This document shows, piece by piece, positions 1-7,719 of a stretch of DNA of 52,545 nt. Under the pieces are notes generated by a model. That model did no database searches. It was given only the letters and a program-made list of their open reading frames with translations, and was not told where the DNA came from. The position numbers were made by a program, and so were the translations under genes. How positions within the stretch are numbered: the stretch's first letter is position 1; the number at the start of each line of letters is the position of its first letter. The DNA is taken from positions 1 through 52,545 of the forward strand of contig CAYPHJ010000021.1 of the NCBI GenBank assembly GCA_964410485.1, in the 5' to 3' direction. This stretch comes from CAYPHJ01 sp964410485 (GTDB taxonomy: Bacteria; Desulfobacterota; Binatia; UBA9968).

Positions 1-565
1 AAGGGATTTGACGGGCTGACCTACTTCGTTTATCGAACGATGTTGGACGCCGGGCAGCGCGCTGACGGCTGTTGGGAAGTGGATCATGTGATCCAACCGG
101 GACAAAGGCGGTTCCATCTCGACCAAAAACTGCTTGCCTGCCTGCACCAAATGCAATCGGCTGCGGTGGCATCGCAAGGGTGCGGAAATCAGGGAACTTC
201 TGTTGCTTGGACTCATCGCCAGGCGCGAAATCGACAAGCTGACAGAGACCGGACAGGCACTTGTAAGGCTCAAGGCGACCCAAAATAGGCGTACCGCCTT
301 AAGGAGGGAATGGAATTCGGTTGGGCTGATCAAGCTCCGCGATCCCGTCCTGATAGAACGAAACCAGCAGGAGAACCGAAACACACTCATTCGCTTCCTC
401 AGAAAACATCGAAAGCGCAGATTCACGGCAGCCGAATTGAGCAAACACACAAAGGTCGGCAAAAAATGGGTGCGGCGGCTGCTTGAAACAAGCCGTAAGG
501 TCTCGATCATCCACACTTCCGGGCGTTACACTTTTCAGCGCCGCCCTCCCAAGAAGCGAACCTGA
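1..565 (+). pseudogene. HNH endonuclease-like gene, frameshifted and cut by the window edge
   Basis: The reading frame open from base 1 gives the first half of an HNH-type module (WEVDHVI, about 79-99). The second half continues one frame over, from about base 100, with DKGGS, then NCLPACTKCNRLRW and an Arg/Lys-rich helix. Read together they form the usual sequence of an HNH (beta-beta-alpha metal) nuclease: a D-H pair, an Asn-Cys-Leu-Pro-Ala-Cys stretch and a second CxxCN. One extra G in the GGG near base 100 accounts for the break. The last ~70 residues are basic and could be a winged-helix DNA-binding part. The start lies upstream of the window. The substrate is unknown. A sequencing error is as likely as true decay. 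Confidence 0.55.
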
Positions 566-802
566 TGTCACCGTGGGAACCAGGGAATCGAATTTAAGGA
601 GATCACCCCTCCCCTTCCCCGTTTCCCCAGGCGCGCCTCCGTGGCTCGCGTTTCAATGGGTCAAACGCGATCATCAAAACGCTGGTTCCAAAACTGATCA
701 GAGACAGGTAACCTTCACGAAGCCGCCGGAGGGAGCGGAACGCCTCCGACAGTATTCCGTCGCGTGATGTCGAGATTCAATTGGGCGGTTAACTAGGGTA
801 TT

Positions 803-898
803 ATGCAGTCGCAAGAAGACCATTGGAATGAATTGCTTTCGGCGCTAAATGGACTAGTTAAGGGATCACGGACGCTGACCGGAAAGGTGGACCTATGA
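803..898 (+). CDS. possible 31-residue small protein coupled to the DUF433 gene
   Basis: An ATG at 803 opens a 31-codon frame (begins MQSQEDHWNELLSALNGLV) whose TGA at 896-898 overlaps the ATG of the DUF433 gene at 895 as ATGA. Such overlap is typical of translational coupling. A weak purine stretch (AGGG) lies before the ATG. The peptide is amphipathic and has no recognisable domain. The alternative is chance: the same bases also hold the ribosome-binding site (GGAAAGG) of the next gene, so an ORF of this length could be fortuitous. Confidence 0.25.
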   Translation: MQSQEDHWNELLSALNGLVKGSRTLTGKVDL

Positions 899-1128
899 AC
901 TGGCGAGAGAGAATCAGTGTGGACCCAAACGTGTGCCACGGCAAGGCGTGTATAAAAGGGACACGGATCATGGTTTCGGTCGTCCTGGATAATCTGGCCG
1001 CAGGCGAGCCGGTTGAGCGGATTTTGAAGAATTACCCAACCCTCAAGCCGGAGGACATTCAAGCGGCTCTGCGATACGCCGCTGAACTGGCCCGTGAGCG
1101 GGTGGTGCCTTTGCCAGCGGCAAGCTGA
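895..1128 (+). CDS. DUF433 family antitoxin
   Basis: A 77-residue protein with the DUF433 signature: an N-terminal RISVDPNVCHGKACIKGTRI segment followed by a helical part with LAAGEPVERILKNYPTLKPEDIQAAL. DUF433 proteins are small helix-turn-helix antitoxins, usually paired with a PIN-like DUF5615 toxin, and they repress their own promoter. That partner follows here with a TGATG stop/start overlap at 1126-1130, so the two are one translationally coupled module. Length is normal for the family. Start chosen at the ATG preceded by GGAAAGGTGG. Confidence 0.9.
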   Translation: MNWRERISVDPNVCHGKACIKGTRIMVSVVLDNLAAGEPVERILKNYPTLKPEDIQAALRYAAELARERVVPLPAAS

Positions 1129-1508
1129 TGCGGTTCAAGATCGACGAACACCTGCCCCTGGAAATCAAGGACCTGCTTGGAGGCCATCAACATGATGCAG
1201 CGACCGTTGCCGAGCAGGGCATGGCCGGTAGCATTGATCCTGACGTGGCTCAAGTCTGCCAGAAGGAAGCGCGTGCTCTGCTTACGCTCGATCTCGACTT
1301 TTCTGATATACGTGCTTACCCGCCAGAAGATTATCACGGCATTGTTGTCTTTCGGCCCGCCATTCAGAGTATTACAACACTCGTGCGGCTGACCACTCGG
1401 CTTCTTACCTTGTTCGAGCGAGAACCGCTCGAGGGCCGCCTTTGGATCGTGGAGGATCACCAAGTCCGCATCCGCGAAGGAAGCCAAGGTAAGACCCGTA
1501 TAACGTAA
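1128..1508 (+). CDS. DUF5615 PIN-like toxin
   Basis: A 126-residue protein beginning MRFKIDEHLP, the N-terminal acidic motif of the DUF5615/Mut7-C-like PIN-fold family. Further features are LTLDLDFSDIRAYPPEDYHGIVVFRP, cited here only as a region around residues 48-72, and a C-terminal R-I-R strand. These proteins are predicted Mg-dependent ribonucleases and act as toxins to the DUF433 antitoxin encoded immediately upstream. Acidic residues at D7, D54 and D56 are in the expected places. Full-length and intact. RNase activity is a family-level prediction and the RNA target is unknown. Confidence 0.85.
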   Translation: MRFKIDEHLPLEIKDLLGGHQHDAATVAEQGMAGSIDPDVAQVCQKEARALLTLDLDFSDIRAYPPEDYHGIVVFRPAIQSITTLVRLTTRLLTLFEREPLEGRLWIVEDHQVRIREGSQGKTRIT

Positions 1509-2237
1509 CGAAACGTCATTCCTACATGGCCGAACAATCCCATCAACTTGTCCAAAAACTCTGGAATTACTGCAACATCCTGCGGTATGACGGTCTTTCC
1601 TATGGCGACTACGTCGAGCAGTTGACATTTTTGCTGTTCCTCAAAATGGCGGATGAGCAGAGCTGGCCGCCTTTTAACAAGCCGTCGCCGATTCCAAAAG
1701 AGTTTGATTGGCAGAGTTTGCTAACGCGACGGCGATGAGCTGGAGACGCACTATCGCCACGTGCTCGAATCGCTAGGCAAACAAAAGGGCATGCTCGGCG
1801 TCATCTTTCGTAAGGCACAGAACAAGATCCAGGACCCGGCGAAGCTCAGGCGGCTGATTGTCGATCTGATCGATAAGGAGCAGTGGTCGTCGCTTTCGGC
1901 GGACGTGAAGGGCGACGCTTATGAAGGCTTGCTGCAGAAGAACGCCGAGGACGTAAAAGGCGGCGCGGGGCAGTACTTCACACCGCGGCCGTTGATCGCG
2001 GCGATCGTAGATGTCATGCGGCCGGAGCCGAACATGACAATCTGCGATCCGGCGTGTGGCACCGGCGGGTTTTTGTTGGCCGTGTACAACTACATCTCCG
2101 CGCCAGGTCGGTACGAACTGGACCGCGAGCAAAAGAAAAGACTGGCGAGCGGGTCGCTCTACGGCATCGAACTGGTGGACGGAGTGGCGCGGCTTTGCTG
2201 CATGAACATGCTGCTGCACGGCATCGGGATTGTTGAT

Positions 2238-2305
2238 AGTGGCAGCGGCGTCCCGCCGCTGGGTACGGAATCAGACAAACAGCAGAGGCGGGACGCCTCT
2301 GCTAC
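2238..2305. repeat. two-hairpin palindromic element inside hsdM (copy 1)
   Basis: Two perfect short hairpins stand side by side. CAGCGGC/GCCGCTG (2243-2249 with 2255-2261) has loop GTCCC. AGCAGAGGC/GCCTCTGCT (2281-2289 with 2295-2303) has loop GGGAC. The loops are complementary to each other. The element is in frame and adds about 20 residues to HsdM between HGIG and VPVEV, where the family normally has a short turn. The design matches the partial element at 2845-2885. Confidence 0.7.
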
Positions 2306-2844
2306 CATAGAGGTGCCGGTTGAAGTGCGTGACGCGCTCGGCAGCCAGGGCGGCAAGAATTACGACACGGTGATGACCAACCCGCCATTCGGCAAGAAGA
2401 GCAGCGTGACGATTGTGAATGAGAAAGGCGAAGCGGAGAAAGAAAGCCTTACGATTCACCGCGATGATTTCTGGGCGTCGACGAGCAACAAGCAGCTAAA
2501 CTTTCTTCAGCATGTTTTTACAATTCTCAAACAACATGGCCGGGCCGCGATCGTGGTGCCGGACAACGTGCTGTTTGAAGGCGGCGCGGGTGAAACAGTT
2601 CGCCGCGAGCTGCTCAAGCAAGCAGACGTACATACCCTTCTGCGCCTGCCCACCGGCATCTTCTACGCACAGGGGGTGAAGGCGAACGTGCTTTTCTTCG
2701 ACCGAAAGCCGGCCCAGGAAAGACCGTGGACGGAAAAGGTTTGGATTTACGATCTCAGAACCAACAAGCATTTCACTCTCAAGGAAAATCAACTGAGGCG
2801 CTCCGATCTCGACGACTTCGTCGCCTGCTGGTTCGGGCTCAGTG

Positions 2845-2885
2845 TGGAAGAGGCGTCTCGCCTCTTCTCGGAGAATCAGCGGCGG
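2845..2885. repeat. two-hairpin palindromic element (copy 2, cut by the assembly gap)
   Basis: Hairpin GAAGAGGC/GCCTCTTC (2847-2854 with 2860-2867) has a five-base loop GTCTC. It is followed by the first arm of a second hairpin (CAGCGGCGG) at the very edge of the N run. Order and design repeat those of 2238-2305. A repeat at a contig end explains why the assembly broke here. Confidence 0.6.
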
Positions 2886-2985
2886 NNNNNNNNNNNNNNN
2901 NNNNNNNNNNNNNNNNNNNNNNNNNNNNNNNNNNNNNNNNNNNNNNNNNNNNNNNNNNNNNNNNNNNNNNNNNNNNNNNNNNNNN
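2886..2985. other. assembly gap of exactly 100 N
   Basis: One hundred N, the conventional placeholder for a gap of unknown size. The reading frame happens to stay open across it, producing an apparent 668-residue HsdM-Fic fusion. The true distance, and any genes within (end of hsdM, possibly hsdS, start of the Fic gene), are unknown. Confidence 0.97.
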
Positions 2986-3767
2986 CCGGGGTCACCGACC
3001 GGGCGAAGCGGGAAGTACTCAACTATTTTGCGGGTTTGCGCTTCGTTGAAAAGAATCTGAAAAAATCGCCGCTGAGCCACGAGCATATCCTCAGACTGCA
3101 AAAGGTTATCGCCACTGACGTGATGGATCAGGGCACAGCGGGGCGCTACCGCACTATTCGTGTTCGTGTTGGCCGGTTCGTGCCGCCGCCGTTCGAGGAT
3201 GTCTCCGGGCTGATGTTCGAGCTGCTCGAGTGGTGGAACAAGCAGTCAATCCAGCACTCGCCTGTGATTTCCTCGGCCATCATCCACCACCGCTTTGAGT
3301 CCATCCATCCATTTGCCGACGGCAACGGGCGTATGGGGCGGGCGCTGGCGTTGTGGGAACTGCATCGGCGAGGGTTCGATACCCATCACATCTTCTCGGT
3401 GGACGAGTTTTATTGGGAAGACCGTCAGCGCTACTATGCGGCATTGGATGCGGTGCGACAACAAGGCGGCGATCTGACGAGCTGGCTAGAGTATTCGGCG
3501 GAAGGATTGCACGCCACCTTGGAAAAAGTCTGGACGCGTGTGCAGCGTCTATCCGCGGAATCGGGGCGAAAGAAGTTGGTTTTGCGCTCGAAACAGGAGC
3601 AATTGCTGCAAATGCTGCGCGACTATAAAAGCATGACACCGCAGGAAATCTGGGACGGCATCGGCGTCTCCAAACAAGGCGCGCTGGATTTGCTGCGTCC
3701 GTTGATGAAGGCGGGGCTGGTGAAAAGAGTTGGCACAAGGAAGTCCGGGCGCTATATTCTTGCCTAG
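2986..3767 (+). CDS. Fic family protein, C-terminal part
   Basis: The 259 residues after the gap carry the Fic core motif HPFADGNGRMGR (3306-3341), matching HxFx(D/E)GNGRxxR. Fic proteins transfer AMP or related groups to hydroxyl side chains using the motif His. Upstream is part of the Fic helical bundle, and the last ~60 residues form a winged helix (MTPQEIWDGIGVSKQGALDLL), as in stand-alone class Fic proteins of about 370 residues. The N-terminal ~100 residues, including any inhibitory helix, are lost in the gap. Fic genes are often found within type I restriction loci, which fits the hsdM fragment upstream. It should not be read as fused to HsdM. Confidence 0.88.
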
Positions 3768-3894
3768 GGCGGAAAAAGGGGACATCTCTAAATTTCATTC
3801 TAAATTTCAAAACTCGTCACCTCGCGCTTGACAGCTCATGAAGAGCTCGTTGGCTCGAGAACCCGGACGCCGCGATCGTGACCAACGCGTGACT

Positions 3895-4425
3895 ATGACT
3901 CTAGACGCAGAGATTGCTCGATTATCGGCGAACTTATTTAGCGTCCTGATCGTCGACAACGAAGTGACAGTCGGCCATTTTGTCGCCAGCCCGCCGCTGC
4001 CATGGAGCCGCTTGACTCTCCGCGGCGGCGGCTACCGGGCGGCCGAAGGCTACCCATCTATCTTGACCGAGGCACAAGCCAAGTTCGAGATGAGAAACTG
4101 GGACGAAGTTCTGGTGCCGGAAATCGCCCGCGCGCTGCAAGAGCTCGATGACGCCGCGCGTTATGTTCTCATCGGCAACAACGCGGGGCAGGGAATTCCG
4201 CTGGCGCGGTGCCTGCCGCAAAAAACGATCGGCCGCGCCGCGATCATTTACGGCGAGAGCCTGCCGGAGCAAAAAGAGTACGAGAGGATGGGTTATCGAA
4301 CTTTCTTTCCGAGGCGCGAGTCTGTCGCCCGCCTAGAGGAGCTGGCGACCGGCGCGGGCCTTCCGCCCGCCCTCTTTTTCATCAACACGATTCAGCATAA
4401 TCAATTCAACTATCACGACCCATAA
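3895..4425 (+). CDS. hypothetical protein, about 176 residues
   Basis: I do not recognise this family. The frame is open from 3838, but the ATG at 3895 (MTLDAEIARLSANLFSVLIV) is the more natural start, since the segment before it is basic and low in protein-like character. The protein looks soluble, with alternating beta and helix: a beta-rich start, a central LVPEIARALQELDD helix, then YVLIGNNAGQG and AAIIYGESLPEQ. These resemble a Rossmann-like alternation ending in LPPALFFINTIQHN. There is no signal peptide or membrane segment. It stands alone between the Fic gene and a dispersed repeat. Confidence 0.6.
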   Translation: MTLDAEIARLSANLFSVLIVDNEVTVGHFVASPPLPWSRLTLRGGGYRAAEGYPSILTEAQAKFEMRNWDEVLVPEIARALQELDDAARYVLIGNNAGQGIPLARCLPQKTIGRAAIIYGESLPEQKEYERMGYRTFFPRRESVARLEELATGAGLPPALFFINTIQHNQFNYHDP

Positions 4426-4491
4426 CGAGGCGGGAGGCATGCAGCCAAAGAAAGAAGCGCGGGTAAATCATCGCGGTCGCTATCCGAAGCC

Positions 4492-4627
4492 TAGTAGGCT
4501 GCTGAAAAACTCTTCGTTCACCCTTGGAGAACCTCAGGGCGAACGGAGAGAAACTTGAAATGAGTAGGGATTTTCCGTTCATGCTGAGCCTGTCGAAGCA
4601 TTCCGAATTTTTTTCAGCAACCTGCTA
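4492..4627. repeat. MITE-like dispersed repeat with terminal inverted repeats
   Basis: A non-coding unit of about 136 bp. The left end TAGTAGGCTGCTGAAAAAC and the complement of the right end (TAGCAGGTTGCTGAAAAAA) match with few differences. Inside is a hairpin CGTTCACCCT/AGGGCGAACG (about 4514-4544) and the segment CCGTTCATGCTGAGCCTGTC, of a type very common between genes in many bacteria. Its right half is repeated in inverse orientation at 52491-52545. Confidence 0.75.
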
Positions 4628-4718
4628 CGTGAACAACAAAGCGATCAGTGTTCAGCATTGGATGTTGAGGACTGGTTCTCTCCAATTTTAACTTGAGATC
4701 ATCGCGAGGAGGAATGCA

Positions 4719-5327
4719 ATGGTCTGGATAAGATCAATTCAGCCCGACGAGAATTCTACCATCAAGGAGCTTCACGACTATCGCGCAGGCACGCACGGCT
4801 ATTGGCCCAACGTTCTCGCAGGCCAATCGCTGAAACCCGAGGTTCTGAAGCGCATGCTAGCTTTTCAAGACATGATCACGTTCGGCGGATCGAGCTTGGG
4901 CAGGCGCAAGGAGGAACTTATCTCCTTCCACGTTTCTGCGCTCAACGAGTGCCAGTATTGAACGGTCTCTCACGGAGAGTTTCTCCGTAAGACAGCGGAC
5001 ACGGACGGTGAAGCCCCGGAGCTTGTTAAGCAGGTCAAGCGTGATTTCTATGGCGCCGATTTGGATGAACAGGAAAAAGTAATGCTTGAATTCGTCACCA
5101 AAATGACCATCGATTCTAAAAGCATCACCGAAGCCGATGTTCAGCGGATGCGACGAGCCGGCTTTGACGATGTCCAAATACTTGAGGTCGTGCAGCTCGC
5201 AGGTTGGTTTAATTGCATAACCCGCATTGCTGATGCCCTCGGAATTGAGGTGGAGGATTGGCGCGCCGACTGGAAGAATCAGATTCTAGCAGTTAAGCCC
5301 GAACGGAAACAAAGATCCCACACCTAA
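4719..5327 (+). CDS. AhpD-like peroxidase-related enzyme, probable selenoprotein (in-frame TGA)
   Basis: Read through the TGA at 4959-4961, this frame gives 202 residues of an AhpD/carboxymuconolactone-decarboxylase-fold 'peroxidase-related enzyme'. The family's redox centre is ECxYCxxxH. Here it reads E-C-Q-Y-TGA-T-V-S-H, so the TGA sits exactly where the second, resolving Cys is expected. The frame then stays intact to a natural end, with the usual AAGFDD and GWFNCITRIADALGIE segments. A hairpin fitting the bacterial SECIS rules follows the TGA. A strong ribosome-binding site (GAGGAGG, 6 bases before ATG 4719) supports the start. Expected role: thiol/selenol-dependent reduction of peroxides in the cytosol. 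The alternative is a point mutation TGC to TGA that killed the gene. Confidence 0.8.
4965..4993 (+). promoter_or_regulatory. bacterial SECIS-like hairpin
   Basis: Just after the TGA codon (4959-4961), ACGGAGA (4972-4978) pairs perfectly with TCTCCGT (4982-4988) around a three-base loop GTT. A lower stem GTCT/AGAC (4965-4968 with 4990-4993) extends it across a small internal loop. The loop G lies 18 bases beyond the TGA (17 bases between), within the spacing known for bacterial SECIS elements, which need a G at the start of a small apical loop. This is the signal SelB would bind to insert selenocysteine. Confidence 0.7.
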
Positions 5328-5350
5328 CGCCTTAAGATTTTGAAAATCCA

Positions 5351-6073
5351 GTGGCAGCGGAACAGAAATCGCCGAGTGGACCTATCAGGGAGAATCACCA
5401 ACATTTAAAGCTTGGCGGTGTGCTGGCGGTGATGGGCGGTCTCGGTTATCTCGCCACATTGTTGCTGCACGGCGACTTACCCGACGAGACAACTGAGATG
5501 GCGCTTGAACACATCGCGGGCCGGCCCGAGTGGCGCGCGCTCAAACTTGCGCTAATTGCCTCTGTGCTCTGTTGGGTCGGAGCCTTCATTGCTCTCGTTC
5601 GGTCACTGCCCGGTGGAATCTGTGGTTTACTTGGACGGTGGGCGATCGCGATCGTAATTATCGGCGTCTCTATTGTCGTAGTGGAATACGCGATCATTGG
5701 GTATGCCTTAAAGGACATAGCGGACTCCTGGCGCGTAGCGCCTCCGTCAGAAGCACAGGCCAAGCTGGCCATGGCCGAGGTAATGCTGACTATCACTGGA
5801 GGACTATTCCACAGTTTCGTCGCCTGGATGCTTGGATTGCCGTACGTACTTCTAGGAGCAGCCATCGCATTGGGGCGCTGCTACCCGCGCTGGCTTGGAT
5901 GGTTTGCGATAATCGCTGGTTCAGGCGCGTTACTGGCTGGAACTACGCGTTTTCTCGGCATCGCTCTCGTGCCCTACCCGTTGCTATACGGCGGAGTTGT
6001 TCTCCCGCTGAACATCTGGCTGGCGATCATGGGTGTGCTCATGTGGCGTCGCGCTATTCCGGCAAACCGTTGA
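5351..6073 (+). CDS. uncharacterised integral membrane protein (DUF4386-like)
   Basis: A 240-residue protein with six likely membrane segments (about residues 22-40, 66-86, 95-118, 145-172, 178-200, 205-232). The PRWLGWFAIIAGSGALLAG segment resembles DUF4386-type membrane proteins, but I cannot assign it firmly. The start is a GTG at 5351, 23 bases after the selenoprotein gene, suggesting one transcript, with no obvious ribosome-binding site. The 3' end overlaps the convergent binding-protein gene by 20 bases. Function unknown. Confidence 0.65.
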   Translation: MAAEQKSPSGPIRENHQHLKLGGVLAVMGGLGYLATLLLHGDLPDETTEMALEHIAGRPEWRALKLALIASVLCWVGAFIALVRSLPGGICGLLGRWAIAIVIIGVSIVVVEYAIIGYALKDIADSWRVAPPSEAQAKLAMAEVMLTITGGLFHSFVAWMLGLPYVLLGAAIALGRCYPRWLGWFAIIAGSGALLAGTTRFLGIALVPYPLLYGGVVLPLNIWLAIMGVLMWRRAIPANR

Positions 6074-6908
6074 GGAGGTACATCGCCCGAATGGCCGGGC
6101 TGGCGTTGCCGAAGGCGCCGAACCACTTCTCATAGATTGGCTCAATGTCTCCCGATCGGTAGAGGCCGGCAAGCGCCTTGTTCACGGCGAGTCGAAAATT
6201 GGCATCGTTGCGGCGCATCATAAAACCGTAAGGCTCGTAGGAGAAAATAAGATCGGCGAGGCCAAAACGGCTCGGATCGTTCGCGGTGATGGCGAGACCC
6301 ATGAGGATGCCGCGGTCTGAGGCGAAGCCCACGACCAACCCTTTTTCGAGAGCGGCGCGTCCTTCGACGTGATTTTTGACGGGCACCTTCTCGATGGTCA
6401 CGAACTGTTCCTTGAGAAATTTGTCGAGAGCAATCTCGGTGGTCGTTCCCGGGATGAGCGCGATACGCTTGCCGGCGAGATCGGTCACGCCACGGAGCTT
6501 GGAATCCGCTGTGGTTAACAGACCTCCGCCATCGACAAACGTCATCAAACTGAAATCGACCCGCTCCTGGCGCGCGAGGCTCGCCGTCGTGGTGCCGCAT
6601 TCGAGATCCACTTTTCCCTGGGTCACCATATCGATGCGGTTGTTGGTCGTCAGCGGAATCCAGTTTAGCTTGAGACTGATCCCGAGCTGTTTCTGAATCG
6701 CGCTCGCGATGTGCAGACAAAGGTCGATGGAGTAGCCGACCGGACGCCGGTCCGGTCCGGGGAAAGAGAATGGCGGCGCGGTCTCAAGATGTCCGAGATT
6801 AAAAGTGCCGGAGTCTTTGATTCTCTTGAGCGTTCCATCCAGCTCCTGGCTCATGGCCGAAGGCGCCGCGAGAGAAAGGCCGAGCAATAGAGTCAGCACT
6901 AGTTTCAT
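6054..6908 (-). CDS. amino-acid ABC transporter periplasmic binding protein (GltI type)
   Basis: A 284-residue protein with a signal peptide (residues 1-20, cut near AMS-QE) and the family 3 periplasmic binding fold. Visible parts are TFNLGHLETAPPFSF, VGYSIDLCLHIASAI, the ligand segment VDLECGTTTASLARQE and LIPGTTTEIAL. The pattern is that of glutamate/aspartate binding proteins, where the ECGxxTxxxxR stretch contacts the amino acid. Start ATG at 6908 has GGAGGATTTCC before it. No permease or ATPase gene lies next to it, so it is an orphan subunit or pairs with components elsewhere. Specificity is inferred from family resemblance only. Confidence 0.85.
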   Translation of the reverse strand: MKLVLTLLLGLSLAAPSAMSQELDGTLKRIKDSGTFNLGHLETAPPFSFPGPDRRPVGYSIDLCLHIASAIQKQLGISLKLNWIPLTTNNRIDMVTQGKVDLECGTTTASLARQERVDFSLMTFVDGGGLLTTADSKLRGVTDLAGKRIALIPGTTTEIALDKFLKEQFVTIEKVPVKNHVEGRAALEKGLVVGFASDRGILMGLAITANDPSRFGLADLIFSYEPYGFMMRRNDANFRLAVNKALAGLYRSGDIEPIYEKWFGAFGNASPAIRAMYLLNGLPE

Positions 6909-7061
6909 GGAAATCCTCCTGTCCAGCGCCGCAGATCGCGGGCCAGCAGGTGGCTATCACGGCTTCGAGTCATCAACGGTTATCTACTAACATACCGCTA
7001 CGTAACACAAGCTAGACGAGGGGCTGTAACAAAGGACGCCTGTCACGGAACCAATTTCAGG

Positions 7062-7090
7062 TTGACGCAAGCCCAGGTTGTTGGATAGTC
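7062..7090 (+). promoter_or_regulatory. possible sigma70 promoter for lemA-M48
   Basis: TTGACG (7062-7067) and a GATAGT-like -10 (7084-7089) are separated by 16 bases, about 40 bases before the lemA start. The match to consensus is 5/6 and 4/6. It is the only such pair seen in this gap. Confidence 0.35.
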
Positions 7091-7128
7091 TCTTCCTTTA
7101 AATAGACTCAGGGAGTTCGCTGATTGCA

Positions 7129-7713
7129 ATGGAATGGGTTTTACTCGGGCTTGTCGTGCTGGTGCCGGTGTTCGGGGTCATTATCTACAACCGGCTGGTT
7201 ACCGCGAGGAACCGCTACAGAAACGCCTTCGCGCAAATCGACGTGCAGCTCACGCGCCGCTACGATCTGATTCCCAATCTGGTCAAGGTGGCCGAGCGCT
7301 ACATGCAGCACGAGCGCGAGACGCTGGAGGCAGTCATCCAGGCGCGCAATCAGGCGCTCGGGAACCTGAAGCAAGTCGCCGCCGACCCCACGGACGCCGA
7401 GGCGGTCAAACGCCTCTCGCAGTCCGAGCAAGGACTCACCGGAGCGTTGGGAAGGCTATTCGCCCTGTCAGAAAACTATCCCGATCTGAAGGCCAACCAG
7501 AACATGATGCAGCTTTCGGAAGAACTCACCAGCACGGAGAACCGGGTGGCCTTTGCCCGCCAGGCGTTCAACGATGCGGTGATGTCCTATAACAATACCC
7601 GCGAGACGTTCCCGAACAGCGTCATCACCGGCAGTTTCAACTTCCAGCCGGCTCAACTGTTAGAAATCGAGGCTCCCGAGAAGCGCGAGGCAGTGCAGAT
7701 TTCCTTCAAGTAG
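7129..7713 (+). CDS. lemA: LemA family protein
   Basis: A 194-residue protein with one N-terminal membrane anchor (residues 3-21) followed by the long LemA helical bundle. Hallmarks are NRLVTARNRYRNAFAQIDVQ (residues 21-40), RRYDLIPNLV, the NYPDLKAN motif and the AFNDAVMSYN end. LemA proteins are membrane-anchored with the bundle facing the periplasm. Their precise role is unsettled, but they are commonly encoded beside M48 (HtpX-like) metalloproteases, as here, with 6 bases between the two genes. The pair is probably one operon for envelope protein quality control. Confidence 0.93.
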   Translation: MEWVLLGLVVLVPVFGVIIYNRLVTARNRYRNAFAQIDVQLTRRYDLIPNLVKVAERYMQHERETLEAVIQARNQALGNLKQVAADPTDAEAVKRLSQSEQGLTGALGRLFALSENYPDLKANQNMMQLSEELTSTENRVAFARQAFNDAVMSYNNTRETFPNSVITGSFNFQPAQLLEIEAPEKREAVQISFK

Positions 7714-7719
7714 CCGGGC

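Larger units (their letters stand above)
1526..2885 (+). pseudogene. hsdM: type I restriction-modification DNA methyltransferase HsdM, frameshifted and truncated by a gap
   Basis: The first frame (1526 to about 1720) encodes an HsdM N-terminal helical domain (LVQKLWNYCNILRYDGLSY). It hits a stop at 1736-1738, while the downstream frame carries straight on (RDGDELETHYRHVLESL), so one extra base near 1719-1722 breaks the gene. The main part has the AdoMet-binding motif I DPACGTGGF (from 2046) and catalytic NPPF (2379-2390) of N6-adenine methyltransferases. About 20 extra residues follow HGIG, encoded by a palindromic element (2238-2305). A second copy runs into the N gap, so the C terminus is missing. 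No hsdS or hsdR is seen. The partner genes may lie inside the gap or be lost. Confidence 0.85.

Noticed and set aside
1059..1628. 189-residue minus-strand frame opposite the DUF5615 toxin.
   Set aside because: It is the shadow of a well-recognised gene pair, has no family resemblance and no ribosome-binding site.
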